From assembly GCF_003945595.2 (NCBI RefSeq), contig NW_024104378.1, forward strand, positions 186,001 through 250,000: DNA of 64,000 nt. Direction: 5' to 3'. The translations under genes and the position numbers were made by a program. The stretch is from Pipra filicauda (lineage: Eukaryota; Chordata; Aves; Passeriformes; Pipridae). The notes under the pieces are model-generated. The model was not told the DNA's origin, made no database searches, and saw only the letters and a program-made list of their open reading frames with translations. Below, in pieces: positions 1-11,970 of the stretch. How positions within the stretch are numbered: position 1 is the stretch's first letter; the number at the start of each line of letters is the position of its first letter.

Positions 1-770
1 TAATGACCATCCTACAAATTTTATAGATGCTGAAGTTCAGGATGGTCCCTGCTGTTCATTGGCCGGGGTGGGAAGTGGGGGAGTGGAGATGTTGTCAGCA
101 GGACCACCCAGGGATGATCCATCTGCTGGAGCTCCTGCTCCTGCCAGTGGCCACGGCCACTGCTCTGCAGCGAGGATGAGTGGGCAGGAGGGAGTGATCC
201 CAGGGGCCGGAGCTGGATTCCGGATCACCCACTGCTTGCGTCAACCGGCTGCGTAGCTGTCGTTTGGTGGGTAAGTGGGAACCAGGAGCAGGGATGCTGG
301 AATAAAGAGTGAGTGTAGCCCAGACACTGCTGTGGGATCTCCAGCTGAGAGCAAAGCTTTCTGTGGACCTTTTCTCCAGGAACTCTCCGTGCTCCTGGAG
401 AGGAATCTGGGAAAGAAAACCAGGAGAATCCTGTGGGATCCCAACACCCTGAGGTAAATGCAAGGGAACGTGGAGGCACTGACGTTCAAGGTGAGGGTCT
501 TCCCCCTCTTTGCTGCAGAACACCAAGCCTGTCCACCCATGTGGCAGCTGGAACCCTGAGGAGGAAGGTCAGAGTGAACCCTGGGCTTTGGGGATGGTTC
601 ACCCTGGCGTGACCTGGGCTGTGTCCTGTGCTCCCCTCATCCCACCTATTCCTCCCAAATGGAGGGGAGGGATTGCTCACAGGGCTTGACTATCCTCCTA
701 TCAGCCGGCAGGATCTCTGAGCCCGTTCCTGAAGGGAACAGCAGTGAGGGGGAGTAGAGATGGTTTTGGA

Positions 771-850
771 AGTTTTCTGGCTTGGTTGGTTGGTTTGTTG
801 TGTGGTTTGTTTTATTTTTTCATTTTGGGGTTTTGTTTGTTTGTTTGGTC
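771..850 (+). repeat. GT-rich low-complexity tract
   Basis: About 80 bases made almost only of T and G, with repeated TTGG and TTTG words (for example TTGGTTGGTTGGTTTG near 783). It lengthens a chance open frame that begins near 760. This is simple sequence, not a gene. Confidence 0.8.
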
Positions 851-1007
851 TTAATGGTTTTCCTCTGTGTCCAGCTGGAGCTTTGCCCATAGGGCCAGGG
901 GGGTGTTTGTGTCTTGGGGGAGTTGGGGAATCAAAGGACCTTTATGCTCCTGACCCTTGCTGTGAAATGCAAATGTGTGTGTGCTTTGCAAGGCAGGCTG
1001 AATCCTT

Positions 1008-1034
1008 TATATATATATATATTTATATATATAA
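1008..1034. repeat. TA dinucleotide microsatellite
   Basis: Alternating TA with one interruption (ATTTAT) in the middle. It encodes the IYIYIY stretch of a chance frame. Confidence 0.9.
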
Positions 1035-1734
1035 AAGCCCCTTTATTTCTTCAGAAATATGTATCTCTGCTGCTCTAACAAAGTATGCTCTGATTAGATA
1101 TACAGTTATTATGCAATATGAAAAAAGGGCAGACTTCTGGAAGTGCTTTAAAACACATCAAGATGGTGAATTACGTGAGTCTTTTCCTCTCAGAATTCAT
1201 TACAACATCTTCTTTCTTAGTTTCTTCCTGTGTCCCACACTGTAACCAAAGGATCCTGCCCTGGGTTGGATCTTTGAGTCTTTGGAGGCAAAATCCATGG
1301 GATTCTGCATGTGTTTCATTCCAGAGTGTTTGCTTTGTTAATAAAGTTTTGTGCACTAAATGAATCTACTCAAACCCCTTAATTGTTTGGAGGTTTCTTT
1401 CTCTTTTTACTAATTTTGCCTTTTTCACATCCATTATGTTGTCTGGTTTTACAGCCTTCAAAGGTGTCCATCAAGGTAAACTCACTTGCAATATCAGTAT
1501 TGCTGAAGTGAGCGTTAAGGTTCATTATAGCTTAGGGAAAAGGAGCTGGAATTTGTCCTTGGATACATTATTGTGCCTATCTTGGCTGCAAAACATATTA
1601 GTAGGGAAAACTTAATAAAACCTGTAAATCTGGTGAAATATTTTAGTCTAGTGTATTGTTTAGCCCAAGTGATTTCAGCCCAGAGTGATTGTAAGGAAGG
1701 GCAAGAGCTGTAATTCAAGTGAGGAGCTTCCAAG

Positions 1735-1910
1735 ATTCTTCCCTGTGAGGGTGGTGAGGCCCTGGCACAGGTTGCCCAGAGAAGCTGTTGCTGCCCCATC
1801 CCTGGAAGTGTCCAAGGCCAGGTTGGACAGGGCTTGGAGCAACCTGGGATAGCGGAAGTGGGACAAGATGAGCTTTAAGGTCCCTTCCAACCCAAACCAT
1901 CCCATGGTCA
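1735..1910 (+). mobile_element. CR1 LINE 3' fragment
   Basis: CR1 is the dominant avian non-LTR retrotransposon. New copies are primed from the 3' end and are usually cut short at the 5' end. This copy holds the last codons of ORF2 (reverse transcriptase polyprotein), where [11 protein letters not shown] and [12 protein letters not shown] can be read, followed by a stop and the 3' untranslated tail ending in the usual CTTCCAACCCAAACCAT. About 30 bases of the tail, including the CCCTGCCCATGGCAGGG palindrome, are missing after GATAGCGGAAGT, so the copy has an internal deletion. Confidence 0.95.
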
Positions 1911-4080
1911 CATTCCCCTGTGTGTGTCACTTGGCCTCCTCATGCTCTAACACAGCCTCTGAACTGGAGACAACTGTGGTTTGTACTTAGTGGTACTGGT
2001 TGGAACTGGAAAGGGGGAGTTTCAGGATTAAAAACCAAAGCAAACTGGTAGGGAATGGACTCATGTGGTGGGAATGATGGAAAGCTCAGTGTGTCCTGCT
2101 CTGAGCAGGACTGTGGGATGCGAAGGAGCAGACGCAGCAAAGATGTGACTCTTTTCAGTCCGTTAGAGAGACATTCCCATTTTGCCCATTCCACAAGCCC
2201 CATTTTCCTCCTGCCCTGGCAAGAAGGGCCACTGGAAGTGATAAGATCCATAAATCTTGTGAAGGGATGTTGTGTCTGAACACAGTGACTCTGAGCAAAG
2301 AGGTTTGAAAACAAGTTGTTGTTTTCCCACGATGATTTTTATTTTAGTCTCGCTGTTGCTGGTAGCTCAGAAGTTGTTTGCTGGATTAACAGCAAGTCAG
2401 ATAAAATCTGGATGGGCTGGAATAAGTCTGAGGGATTCGCTCTCTTTGGGAAAAGGTCTGGCTCAGATTAAGCTGCTATTTATATTTCTAATGCAAAGGT
2501 ACTTGCGGTCCAACTAAAACTGTGAAAACTTCTCACATTCTTTACATCCCAGTGAAAGTAATTTGTACAAAATGCTGCTTTAATGGTGTTTTTCTTAAAG
2601 GGCAATTCTTCCACCATAAAATACCACAAAAAGCTCTTGGTGTTGGCACAAAGTGGCCTGTCCTGCTCGTAGTTCCAGACTCTGCTGGGAAAGGGTGAAG
2701 TAGAGCTGGTGACCTTCTGATGACCAGTGATTTATTGCCCTCCTGGATGGAGAGGAAATGGAAGGGGCTTTAGAAATTATCAGTGTGTGGGATGAGCAGT
2801 TTTGAGGGAGGATCCCTCCAAGCACCCATGGCTGGAAGTGGGTTGGAGTTGAATTTATCTTTTAACTTCTCTTATTAATCAGAACACCCCACCCCTGTCC
2901 CCTAGGACATGGTGTTCTCTGAAAGGATGAGAAAAGCATCTGCATTATGCTGCATTTGGTGCTTAAATGCCTGTTCTGTGTGTGGAGGAGCAGGTTTTTT
3001 TCTGTGTTTGGAAAGGAATTTGGAGACCCTTTGCCTGGGGAGGTACTGGGCTGCACTGTCCTCTCCTGGAGCACTGAGTCACCTCATACCATGGAGCATC
3101 CCAAGGACTGCATGTGTTTGCTTGGAAATTCATCTTATATCTGAGTTATAGCTCTAAGTTATAGCCCTAAATTACAGCAGATGGTTTCATCTTGGTTGAA
3201 TCACAGAGCACTATTGCAATAAACACAACAAATAATTCCTGCATGTGGAAAGTCCTAAGAGTCTTACTAAAGCCCTTAATCATTGTCTGGGTCTTATTCT
3301 ACCTCTGTTCTAATACAACTTGCTGGTTTGGATGGTTTCTGTTTTCCCTGGATACATCTCCTCTGAAAGGATGGAGACCTTGTGCTTTAACTCAAGAATT
3401 TCTGATTTAAAATGAGGCAGAGTTGGGCTTTGAGACTGAGGAGAGAAAGTGTTCAGAAAAGTTTCTCAGGAAATCTGAAAGGGATTTTTCTCAGGAAGTA
3501 TTTGTTTCTTCAGGGGTGAAATTAGGTGACCCATATTCCATCTGAGGGATGCATGATAGATAGAGCTTGTGCCAAGGAAGGAATTTCGCTCCTGATGAAT
3601 AATAATCAAATCAAAAAGAAGGAAACCACATATAACTCTTGATCCCTTTTGGGCTCTGACCGTTCCCAGAAGCGAGCGTGACTAATAAGTTTGCTCCAGG
3701 GCAAGCTGAATATTTTGCTGAAGTAAAAATAAAACCCAGAAGCCCAGACTGGTGTGTGTGACATGAGTCATCCTCAGGCTTCTGAAGCTCCGTGTCCCAC
3801 TCTGTGGGATCAGACAACAGATCCTGCTGAGCTCTGCTGCGAAGGGCATGGAAGGGCCTGGAAAGTCCTGCTGCAAAATAGCTCTGAGGTGACTCAGCTG
3901 TGCTTGGATCTGCTTGGACTCAGTGGCTGGAGTATTGAGGGGTGTTATCAAGATCTTGGCACGGAGTGCAGAGGGCTGGTCAGCCCCTTTGTGATTCCAG
4001 GGGTTGGGTTTTGCACTGGGGTTGCTGCCCTGCACAGCCAGAGGCAACACGTGTGGCCTCCCACCTTTTCAGGAGATGCT
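1911..4080. other. Unique non-coding tract
   Basis: No repeat or gene could be recognised. Open frames stay near 120 codons or less and overlap on both strands, as chance frames do. Confidence 0.55.
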
Positions 4081-4094
4081 GGGGGGGGGGGGGG
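4081..4094 (+). repeat. Poly-G run of 14
   Basis: Fourteen consecutive G directly at the 5' boundary of the CR1 tail that follows. It is the longest G run in the window, and such runs are prone to length errors in both cells and sequencing. Confidence 0.95.
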
Positions 4095-4183
4095 CTCAGA
4101 GCAACCTGATCTACTGAAAAGTGTGTCTACCTGTGCCAGGAGATGAGCTTCAAGGTCCCTTCCAACCCAAACCATTCTATGGT
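4095..4183 (+). mobile_element. CR1 3' tail
   Basis: Only the end of the element survives: CAGAGCAACCTGATCTACTG, a diverged middle, then AAGGTCCCTTCCAACCCAAA and CCATTCTATGG. The 5' break coincides with the G14 run. Confidence 0.9.
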
Positions 4184-7100
4184 GGCCACTGGAATAGCCA
4201 AAGTGAACTGGGACAACGGAGGTGAAATGGGTTTGCAGGGAATTGTGCAGTTGGCCCGTGAGGGTTGAATTCCAAGCAATAATGGGAATGTTAAGTGATG
4301 GGAAGCACGTGCGTGATGTGAGACACAGAGGCAACTCCAGGACCTTTGCTCGTGTTTCAGAGGTGCCCAGACCGTGTCCTGCTTTTAACTTGAGGAAGGA
4401 TTTCACCCAAACAGAGCAAATCTGGCACTAAATGGAGCGTGACCCACCCTGAGCCGGTGCTTTGAAGGGCTCAGGTCATTTCACACTTGTGGGTGAGAAC
4501 TGTGTCAGAGGCCTGGGAAGGGAAAGTGTCAGGTGATTTCCACCAAAACCCAGGCAGAAATTGATCTCTTGGACCATGTCAGGTTTGAGTCATTGAGTTT
4601 GGTTCCAAGAGAAATTAGTTGGAATCCCAATCGATGCAAACCAAAATTGGATGAAGGGACAGGCGCCAAAAATGGGAGAAGGAGCCAAGCTATGGAGGGG
4701 TTGGGCTGGATTTCTTTTGTGAGGTAACTCCTCTCCCAAAGGGACTTGGGACAGTGCCCTTGAGGGGCCTGATCTGGGGTGACACAATTAAAATGTACTT
4801 AGCAAATACAATTATCCCCTTTATTCTTTTGAGCAAGACCAGAATAAAACCCTTCCAATAACTCTACTTGTGAAATGTGTCACAGGGTAGATAAAAATGA
4901 AGTTTAAAAATAAAAATCCAGTAGTTTTTGGTTGTATAACACTGAACGCATCACTTATTTCTTGCCAAAAAACCCTGATAAGCCCCTCTATATGTTTTTC
5001 CTTTTAATTAAAACGATGATTTTTATGTACAAATAAAATACTTGGGCCATATTTTTCTTTTATGGAATATTATGTCATGGCAGAATTTGTTTCTGGTTCA
5101 GACACTGAATTCCCAGTGGGAGGGAAGTAAATCTCTTCAAGTGCCTTCTGCAGTCATTCCCTCCAACACCCCTTTCAGATATAAGGAGGCCCAATGCCTG
5201 ATCATAAATATTTCTGGGTTTCCAAAGTGCTCTGAGGATCCTGAATGCCTCTCTTGGTTTAATGCTTTGTATTAATAGTTGCAAGAGGAACATAAATTTG
5301 ATCTCTGCTGTACAGACATAAATGAAGGGCTCTCTAAGTTTAAAAATGTTTTTCTTTGTAATAAAAACAGGATTATTTATCAGCAGTTATTGGAGTTTCT
5401 TGGACTTGAAAGCGGGGGGGAGTTGGTTTTTATTTCATTTTATTTTTTATTTATAAATACCCTGGAGCAGGGGGTGTTTATTACGTGCCAGCATGACACC
5501 AGCCAGGGCTGCTCACAGCTTTCCTGGTGGGACATGGATTTGTTCTCTAGGAAAGGAGAAGAACAGTGAGAAATGTGGGAATGGGGGGCGATTTTGGGTG
5601 GATAACACTTAGATATGGGCTGAATCTGGAGCAGAAAACCCAGAATGAACCAGCTCTTCTTGGTGGGCTTCTCCAGGGAGGGAAAAGAAGGAAAACCACT
5701 TGACATTGGTGAGAAATTTGTGGGTTTTGGGGAATTACAGGGAGATGGAGTCACCATCCCTGGAAGTGTTTATTAAATTAGGGAGAGCTTTGTGACTCAC
5801 TTTCAGGGACCTTTAGGAAGTTGTTGTCCTGTTCAAGATGCTCATCCCTTAGGGGGAGTCAGCCATCTCAGCAGGAAGGGAGAACAGGAACACTGGAATT
5901 GTGAATGTGATTCTTGCAGATTTATAGGAAAAATTTAATGTTGAAGAGGGGATTGCGTGTCAGTTCTCTCTGAAGCTGTACTTTTGAACTTTGTGGAGTT
6001 CCCTCCCAAACCATAGATTTGTTGCATTAATAGAATTTATTTTACGAAGGGATCCTGCTGTGACTTGTGGAGGTGGGGTGGTGTCTGCTTCTGGAGGCAT
6101 CACATCCATCTAAATGAGATGAGAACATGCTCCAAAACGTTCTAATGACTGAACGGGGCATTTCTGTGCTAAATTCCAGCCAATTTGCTGTGGAATGATG
6201 TCATTTGTAGAGCTGGCATAAGGAGAAGCCTCCCGCCTTGCAATCATAAACCACTTTCCACCTGCCTTTCCATATTGGCTCCACATGGCAGGAAGGAAAA
6301 TCCATTGTTTAACATCCACCTCAATGTTTCGGGGCTGGAACGTGAAGGGTCTTGGTTTCCCTCCCAGCAAAGGTGACCCTGGGGTGTTTCAGACATTGTG
6401 GGGGCCTTTGAGTGTGGCCCCTGTGCTGCTGCTGGCAGAGGTCTGACCCCCTGCTCAGATGAGCTGCTTTGGCTCCCCTCTCTCCCCCTCTCCAGCCTTT
6501 TCTGCACAAGCTTTTTCCAAGGGAAAACTCATAAAACACAACCTCTTTCTTCCCTGTTCCTATCATGTCCTGGCTCTGCCCGGCTCTCTCCCCAGAAGAC
6601 ACGTTATTCCATTTCACTGGAAATGCTTTGTTTGCCCCCCATGGCCCCCCCTGAGTTTCCATGTGGTCTCTGACCCTTTCTGCACCTCCAGGCTCACTGG
6701 AGATGCCGTTCACCCGCGATACTGTTTGAGTTTCCTCTCCTCAGGTTCCTTTGGCCCGATGCACCTATTTGGATAGTGGATTTTCTTCTGTCTTTAACTT
6801 TTCACCTGGGTTTTGTACCATGTTATTTAACACCAAAAATTGTCTATAGGGTTAAGGGATGTAGCTGGAAGGGATCATGGGGAACACCTGCCTCGCTTGG
6901 GCATCAAGCTGAGCTTCCTGAGGCACTTGGAGCAGGATTTTGTGGCATCGTGGATGTTTTGCAGTACACAGAGATGCCGGGCTGGGTGTTAAAAGCCTGG
7001 TTCAGAGGTAGATCATCTCTCTCTTCCCACCAGAGCATGAACATTCCCTACCTGTCTTTGCAATGTGCTGAAAGCAAGAGTCACCAACAGACCTGGAGAG

Positions 7101-8130
7101 CTTGGGAGCGTGGCAGGGCTGTTCCCTAAGGAAGGAAGACCAGGCACTTCTTTCCCACCCAGGCAGAAAACATTTGTTTTCAAGCAAACTTCAGAAGCTC
7201 CACGAGTTTCTCAAATTGTAACACTCTGTCCCTCAGCTCAACAAACACACCCAGGCTCTTGTGTCATCTTGATTTCCAACTCCTGGGTCAGTTATGGAGA
7301 GCAAACGTTGTTCTCCACATTGGCCATTTGTGTGTGTGCCCAGATGGGTGAGCCACCAGGAAGGGATGTCAGCTGCCATTCCTGCCTTATTTCTCCTGAT
7401 TTTGACATTGTTTCTCATTTTTGTAGTGGTTTTGAGGCTTTTCATTAAAGCATGAAAGCACTGCAAGTGGCTTGGGAAGTCTTTTTAGCACATGCTGGAC
7501 CCCCCACGCCAAGATATTTGAGACTCCAGGGATGGTGCTGTGAGCATTCGACATTTCCTTGTGGACTGGAAGCATCTTGGATCTTTTCTTGGCAATGTCT
7601 GGGAAAGATGGATGATGGAGCAGGGAAAGGCTGAGTGGAGTCCATGCAGAGCTCTCCCACCTATGACCTGAAGGTCAGGTTTATAAAGGCTTGTAGGTAC
7701 TTCACCACAGCTGAGGAAGGCCAGGCCTTTCACCAAATAGGTTCCCAGACTTAGGAAAAAGATTAGGGAAGTAATTGGTAAATTATTTATATTTCATTGG
7801 AAACAGTTCTGTTGTTTTGTTATTTTTTTTTTTATTACTATTATTTTTTGATGGTGTTGTTGGTAGTTAGAATGAGAAAACTCTGAAATGCTCTGTATAT
7901 TTATAATTTTAATATGGCTTCTATTTGAGGAATTTTTTAAAAAGGTGATGAACTTCTGATAACATAACTTAATCTTCTTCTGGGATTTCATGACAAATGT
8001 AGCTCAAAATGCCAAACCACCATTATTTTCTGACTGCATGGATTTGACAACTTGCAAATAAATAAGACTCAGCTGGGTGACTGGCAGAGGTCCTGTGCCC
8101 TCTGAGATACCAATGTCCACTCTGTGCCCT
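4184..8130. other. Unique non-coding tract with an AT-rich block
   Basis: Nearly 4 kb without a clear repeat. The most distinct part is 4,785-5,050, which is AT-rich and includes the 12-bp palindrome TTTTAATTAAAA at 5,002-5,013. A doubtful CR1 scrap sits at 5,741-5,772, and a T/A-rich patch (TTATTACTATTATTTTTTG) lies near 7,820-7,850. No frame reads like a known protein. Confidence 0.5.
5741..5772 (+). mobile_element. Possible CR1 scrap
   Basis: GGAGTCACCATCCCTGGAAG followed by TGTTTAT matches the CR1 ORF2 end (VESPSLEVF-like) over about 30 bases. Neither flank continues the element. It may be an old remnant or coincidence. Confidence 0.35.
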
Positions 8131-8248
8131 TGTCAAGTCCTCCTGCTCTCTTGGAGCCCCTTTAGGCACTGGAAGGGACTCTCAGGTCTCCCTGGAGCCT
8201 TCTCTTCTCCAGGCTGAACACCCTCAGCTCTCCCAACCAGTACTCATG
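8131..8248 (-). mobile_element. CR1 internal ORF2 fragment, antisense
   Basis: CTCTTGGAGCCCCTTTAGGC and GGAGCCTTCTCTTCTCCAGG are the antisense of the ORF2 segment that encodes the SLEKRRL motif, about 250-350 bases before the element's 3' end. The true 3' end is absent, so this piece was separated from the rest of its copy after insertion. Confidence 0.85.
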
Positions 8249-8639
8249 GATTTCCTGAGTATCTTTCCAGATCCTACAGGGTGTCTGGTGCAAAGCCCAG
8301 TGTCATCAGTGGATACATTCCCAGTAACTCAACGGGCTTTGGACCAACCCCATTCTCACAGAAATTTAATGGGCTTTCACCACTTGCAGTGTCATGTCCA
8401 AGTGTCACATCCCCAATGTGCAGGTTGGCTTGGTGTGGAACCCACCTTAACCAAGTTCCCCTGGACAGCCACGTGCTTGGAGACTTTTTTTCCACTAGGA
8501 TCTGGTCCATAAGCGTCCTTTACACATGAAAGATGCTTTTCCTTCTTGGCTTGCTTTGTGTTGGCCAAGAATTGGCCTCCTGGAGCACTCTCAGAGCAAT
8601 TTACATGATGTGAGGGACAGGCCAATTACCTTTATGGAC

Positions 8640-9060
8640 ATTTTACACAGGAGTGACACCATTTTAACAGTCTGTAACTTATTTTATGCATCTTTCATGC
8701 TGAACAGGCTTTGTAGGCATTCACATAAAATATGTACATTTTATGGCAACATTTAAGGGTTGTCTCCATGCTTCAGAGATGACCCACATTGGGCAGTTTC
8801 CTTCTCCATCTGAAAGACATTCACATTAATTGTCGAGGCGCTGATATGATCCTGAGGTTAGTGAGAAGCTGGGGGGCAAGAGAAAGTCTGCAGGTTTTAG
8901 GATTAGCATCAGGCAATTAAAGGGGAAGAGGAGAGGGGGAAAGAGAACGACTCCACAGTGAAACATGTGGTTGCTCTTTGGCCTCGTTTTGCATTGTCAG
9001 CCCAGTGATTTACACGGGGGGAAATTCATTCCAGAGCATGAGCAGATTAATAAATACAGT
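8640..9060. promoter_or_regulatory. Candidate conserved non-coding block
   Basis: AT-rich unique sequence containing homeodomain-like words (CATTAATTGTC near 8,824, GGATTAGC near 8,901, GCAATTAAAGG near 8,915) with only short open frames. The composition resembles vertebrate conserved enhancers, but conservation cannot be judged from one sequence. Confidence 0.2.
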
Positions 9061-9790
9061 TTTCTGGACTTGACTGAAAAGAGATTTGTCCCTAATGTGT
9101 CTCCCTAAAGGTGTGGCACAACTGTTCTGCTGATGAACCGTGAGTAAAGTGCTCTCACCCTGACACTGGACACATCTGTGGCAAAAGGAAGGATCAGAGG
9201 CAGATAAAATGTTTGTTTTAATTTTCTTTTTTCCTTGCTTCATCCTTTTCAGAGTCTGTTTTTTCACCTAAAGTACATTCTTTGCCCAGCCAAGAAGGCC
9301 AACCAACTTTTCTTTTTATGATCCTTTATTTGCCAAAGGTATTAAAATGTATGTATTTATATATATATTCCTACAAGTAAGTTGCCAAACCAAACTGTCC
9401 TTACTGTGTGTCTGCTCCCAGGTGGCTCTGCCAAGGAGGGGTTCTGGAAGTTCCTCTCCGGTCTAGGTTTTCTCTAACTTTAGGCTCAGTCTGTGACAGA
9501 ACAGTGGGAATAGGAGCAAAGGCTAAGTCTTCCCAGATTGCTGCAGAGACAACCCATCTTCACCTCTCATCTCAAGGAAGGTTGGCAGAGTTGTGGGAGT
9601 GGGGTCGCCAATGTGTTCACTCAGCTTGACGTGCACCACGTTCATGGTCTAACAACACCGCTTGATTTTCAAGCATTCCCAATCCATCTGTGCTAAACTC
9701 TGAACCATTTCAGTGGCCAATGTCTTAAAACAACCCTCTGGTCAATCCAGGAACGAGCGTATGGAGCTCCTCAAGCTTGTGTCGGGCGGG

Positions 9791-9939
9791 TGAGTCACTG
9801 CCCCTCTGAGTCAGTTCCCTGCGAGCATGACTTCATCGCTGTAGGTTTAGACTAACTGATGGCTGAAACTGTCCCAGGGAGAAAGATTAATGACAGTGGA
9901 AGTCAAAAGGAGTGGGAGTTGCGTGTTTATGGTGAGTCA
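9791..9939 (+). promoter_or_regulatory. Cluster of three AP-1/MARE-like motifs
   Basis: TGAGTCA occurs exactly at 9,791-9,797, 9,807-9,813 and 9,933-9,939, with TGACTTCATC nearby at 9,828. By base frequency about eight such heptamers are expected in 64 kb on both strands, so three in 150 bases is a modest concentration. It could be a distal element or chance. Confidence 0.25.
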
Positions 9940-10345
9940 AGTGAAAGGACAAGCTGGACAAGAGGTGCACGTATTGGGACGGACGCGCTTGCTGATGTCA
10001 TTGTGTTGACAATATGTATTGGAAAGAAGAACCCCAGTATAAAGGGAGATGTGCTGGTTCCTGGAAACTCTGAGGAGGATTTATTAGGTTTCATTTGTTC
10101 AGTGATGCTGAATGGGACATTGCATCTGCCTTTCTGTGCGTTATCCGCAGTTTCAGATCCGTGGTTTCAGTGCTGGCCAGCCCGAGGAGCGCGTGGCTCC
10201 TCCGTGCAGGCTCCAATATGTGTAAGTGTCCCTGTGGAAGGAAGTCTAAGCACTAACAGTAACATAATCCTCTCATCGGCAGCCTGCTGAACTCGCCGAG
10301 CTTTTCCCGAGCCTTCCAACTTCCTTCTCTTCCCTTTGCCTGCAG

Positions 10346-10543
10346 ACAATTAAGGAGCCTTTGGAAGGCCGTGTGTTTAATTGCAGCACAGGGCGGCTTC
10401 CGCTGCTCGGCTGCCCTAAGGAGCTGTACTGCCTCCTCACGTTTTCCTTGGCTGTTCCTCCTGGAAACACCTTGAGGCCACGCTCCAGCTCGGTGTATTT
10501 TACAGCCAAGATTTCCAAAGCCCCAGACTGCAAAATCCCATAA
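10346..10543 (+). other. Exon-like open frame after a strong splice acceptor
   Basis: A pyrimidine-rich run (CTTCCTTCTCTTCCCTTTGC) ends in TGCAG at 10,345, a good vertebrate 3' splice site. A branch-like CTAAC lies about 90 bases upstream and TGCTGAAC about 60 bases upstream. From 10,346 one frame (ACA ATT AAG ...) is open for 65 codons and ends at TAA (10,541-10,543). The peptide has four cysteines and no recognisable domain, and no strong donor follows. If real it would be a terminal exon of an unknown transcript, but a chance combination is more likely. Confidence 0.2.
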
Positions 10544-11837
10544 CTCTGCACCTGCTGTCCATTCTGGAAAAGTTCTGGATCAGCTGGACTATTCAAGGGG
10601 AGGTGGTAACCGAGCAGCAAAAACACAAGTGGTGGGAGAAAGGACAAAGGGTTTGTGTGCAGTTATTGCCTGGGATCTGAGTGTTTCTTCAGATTGTGAA
10701 AGGATTTGAGCAGCCCTGTTCATTGACCTTGCTCAGGAGTCAGGAGTGAGGTCAGTATGAGGAACTGTTGTCTTCACTTTGTGGACAATTTCAAAACTTT
10801 CATCTCTCTGCCCCAGGCCCCTGTATTGGCCTCTAAAGCAGAAAAGCAATAACATAAAAGTAATGAAGGTTTGGGGAGCTGTTCTATGGAGGGCTCTCTG
10901 GTTTGTGTCAGAAATGTAGATCTGGACTCGGGGGTCTGGTTTAAACGTGATACAATCAGAGACATACCCAGAAAACCGTCTGTTTAATTAAAGAACACTT
11001 TAGTGCAACCCAAATAAAACGCAGCAGCTCAAACCAGGGGGCTGCACTGAGGATTCTGAGAGGAGATAATTGCAGGGGGAGATGTGGGTGCTCTGTAGCC
11101 TTGTGCTTTAATAGAAAGGATAAAGTAAAGCCAGATGTGGGCCGGGCTGGCTCAGCTCCAGATGTGTGTTCTCAGCTCTGCCTACCTGGGCTGTGCTGGG
11201 GCAGCTGCTGGGTTAGAGCTGGAGGGACATCACGGTCATGGGACGTGAAGGTTGTGGCAAGAGAGGGAGATTTGCAGGATGATCAGGGTCCAAGTGGGCA
11301 GCCAGGCTCGTTCATTTCTCAAAGAGGAATGAGAGAAAGGAATTCCGGCCCAGTTTGGTTCTGCTCTTCCCACCTGGGCAGCACTTTTCTCTTTGTTTTT
11401 GTCATTCATTTCTCCTCCATAAGTAGTGGGCTGTAAGGACCTGGCACTTTCAGAGCCCTGATCCTGCTGTTGGCCATCAGCCCACCTGATCAGGGCTGTG
11501 TCTGGGACCCCTGCTCCCAATGGCGGGGAGAGGGGGATCATCTGCTGAGGGAGGGATTTGGGTTTGGCTCATGGTGCTTTATTTTTACCAAAAGCTCTAG
11601 GATAAGAGGGGCTGTACAGCTCTTCCAAACTCCAGGATTTTTCCTCAATATTTCATGTAAGAACCCCCAGTATTTGTACTTTATATATTTATATGCAATC
11701 CTTTAGAATCCCACTGAGATTGACCTCTGAGATCCTGTGGCAGCGAGGTTTGTAGGTTGTTGTTTGCTTGGGTTTTGTTTGGATGAGAGGAAAACCACTT
11801 TGATTTCTCCTATTCTTGGGATCTGTGGAGGTTTCTT

Positions 11838-11970
11838 TATCCCTAGAAGTGTCCAAGGCCAGGTTGGAAGGGGCTTGGAGCAACCTGGTCTAGTGGAAGG
11901 TGTCCCTGCCCATGGCAGGGAGCTGGAACAAGAGCTTTAAGGTCTCTTCCAACCCAACCATTCTATGATT
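11838..11970 (+). mobile_element. CR1 3' fragment
   Basis: Begins in the ORF2 end, where [16 protein letters not shown] is readable before a TAG stop. It continues through GTGTCCCTGCCCATGGCAGG to the tail CCAACCCAACCATTCTATG and the terminal ATTCTATGATT. The 3' end is intact and the 5' end is truncated. Confidence 0.95.

Larger units (their letters stand above)
1..1734. other. Unique non-coding tract
   Basis: No repeat family or gene is recognisable. A splice-donor-like GTAAGT lies at 271-276, but the open frames before it close at 256 and do not look like protein. A GT-rich tract and a TA microsatellite inside this stretch are listed separately. Confidence 0.6.
8249..11837. other. Unique tract with candidate regulatory and exon-like signals
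   Basis: No repeats seen except a short TA-rich spot near 9,350-9,370. AT-rich sequence at 8,640-9,060, an AP-1 motif cluster at 9,791-9,939 and an exon-like frame at 10,346-10,543 are listed separately. CpG is more frequent than in the neighbourhood at about 10,150-10,440. Confidence 0.5.

Noticed and set aside
7816..7855. T/A-rich stretch as an origin or attachment region
   Set aside because: Simple low-complexity sequence with no further organised signals.
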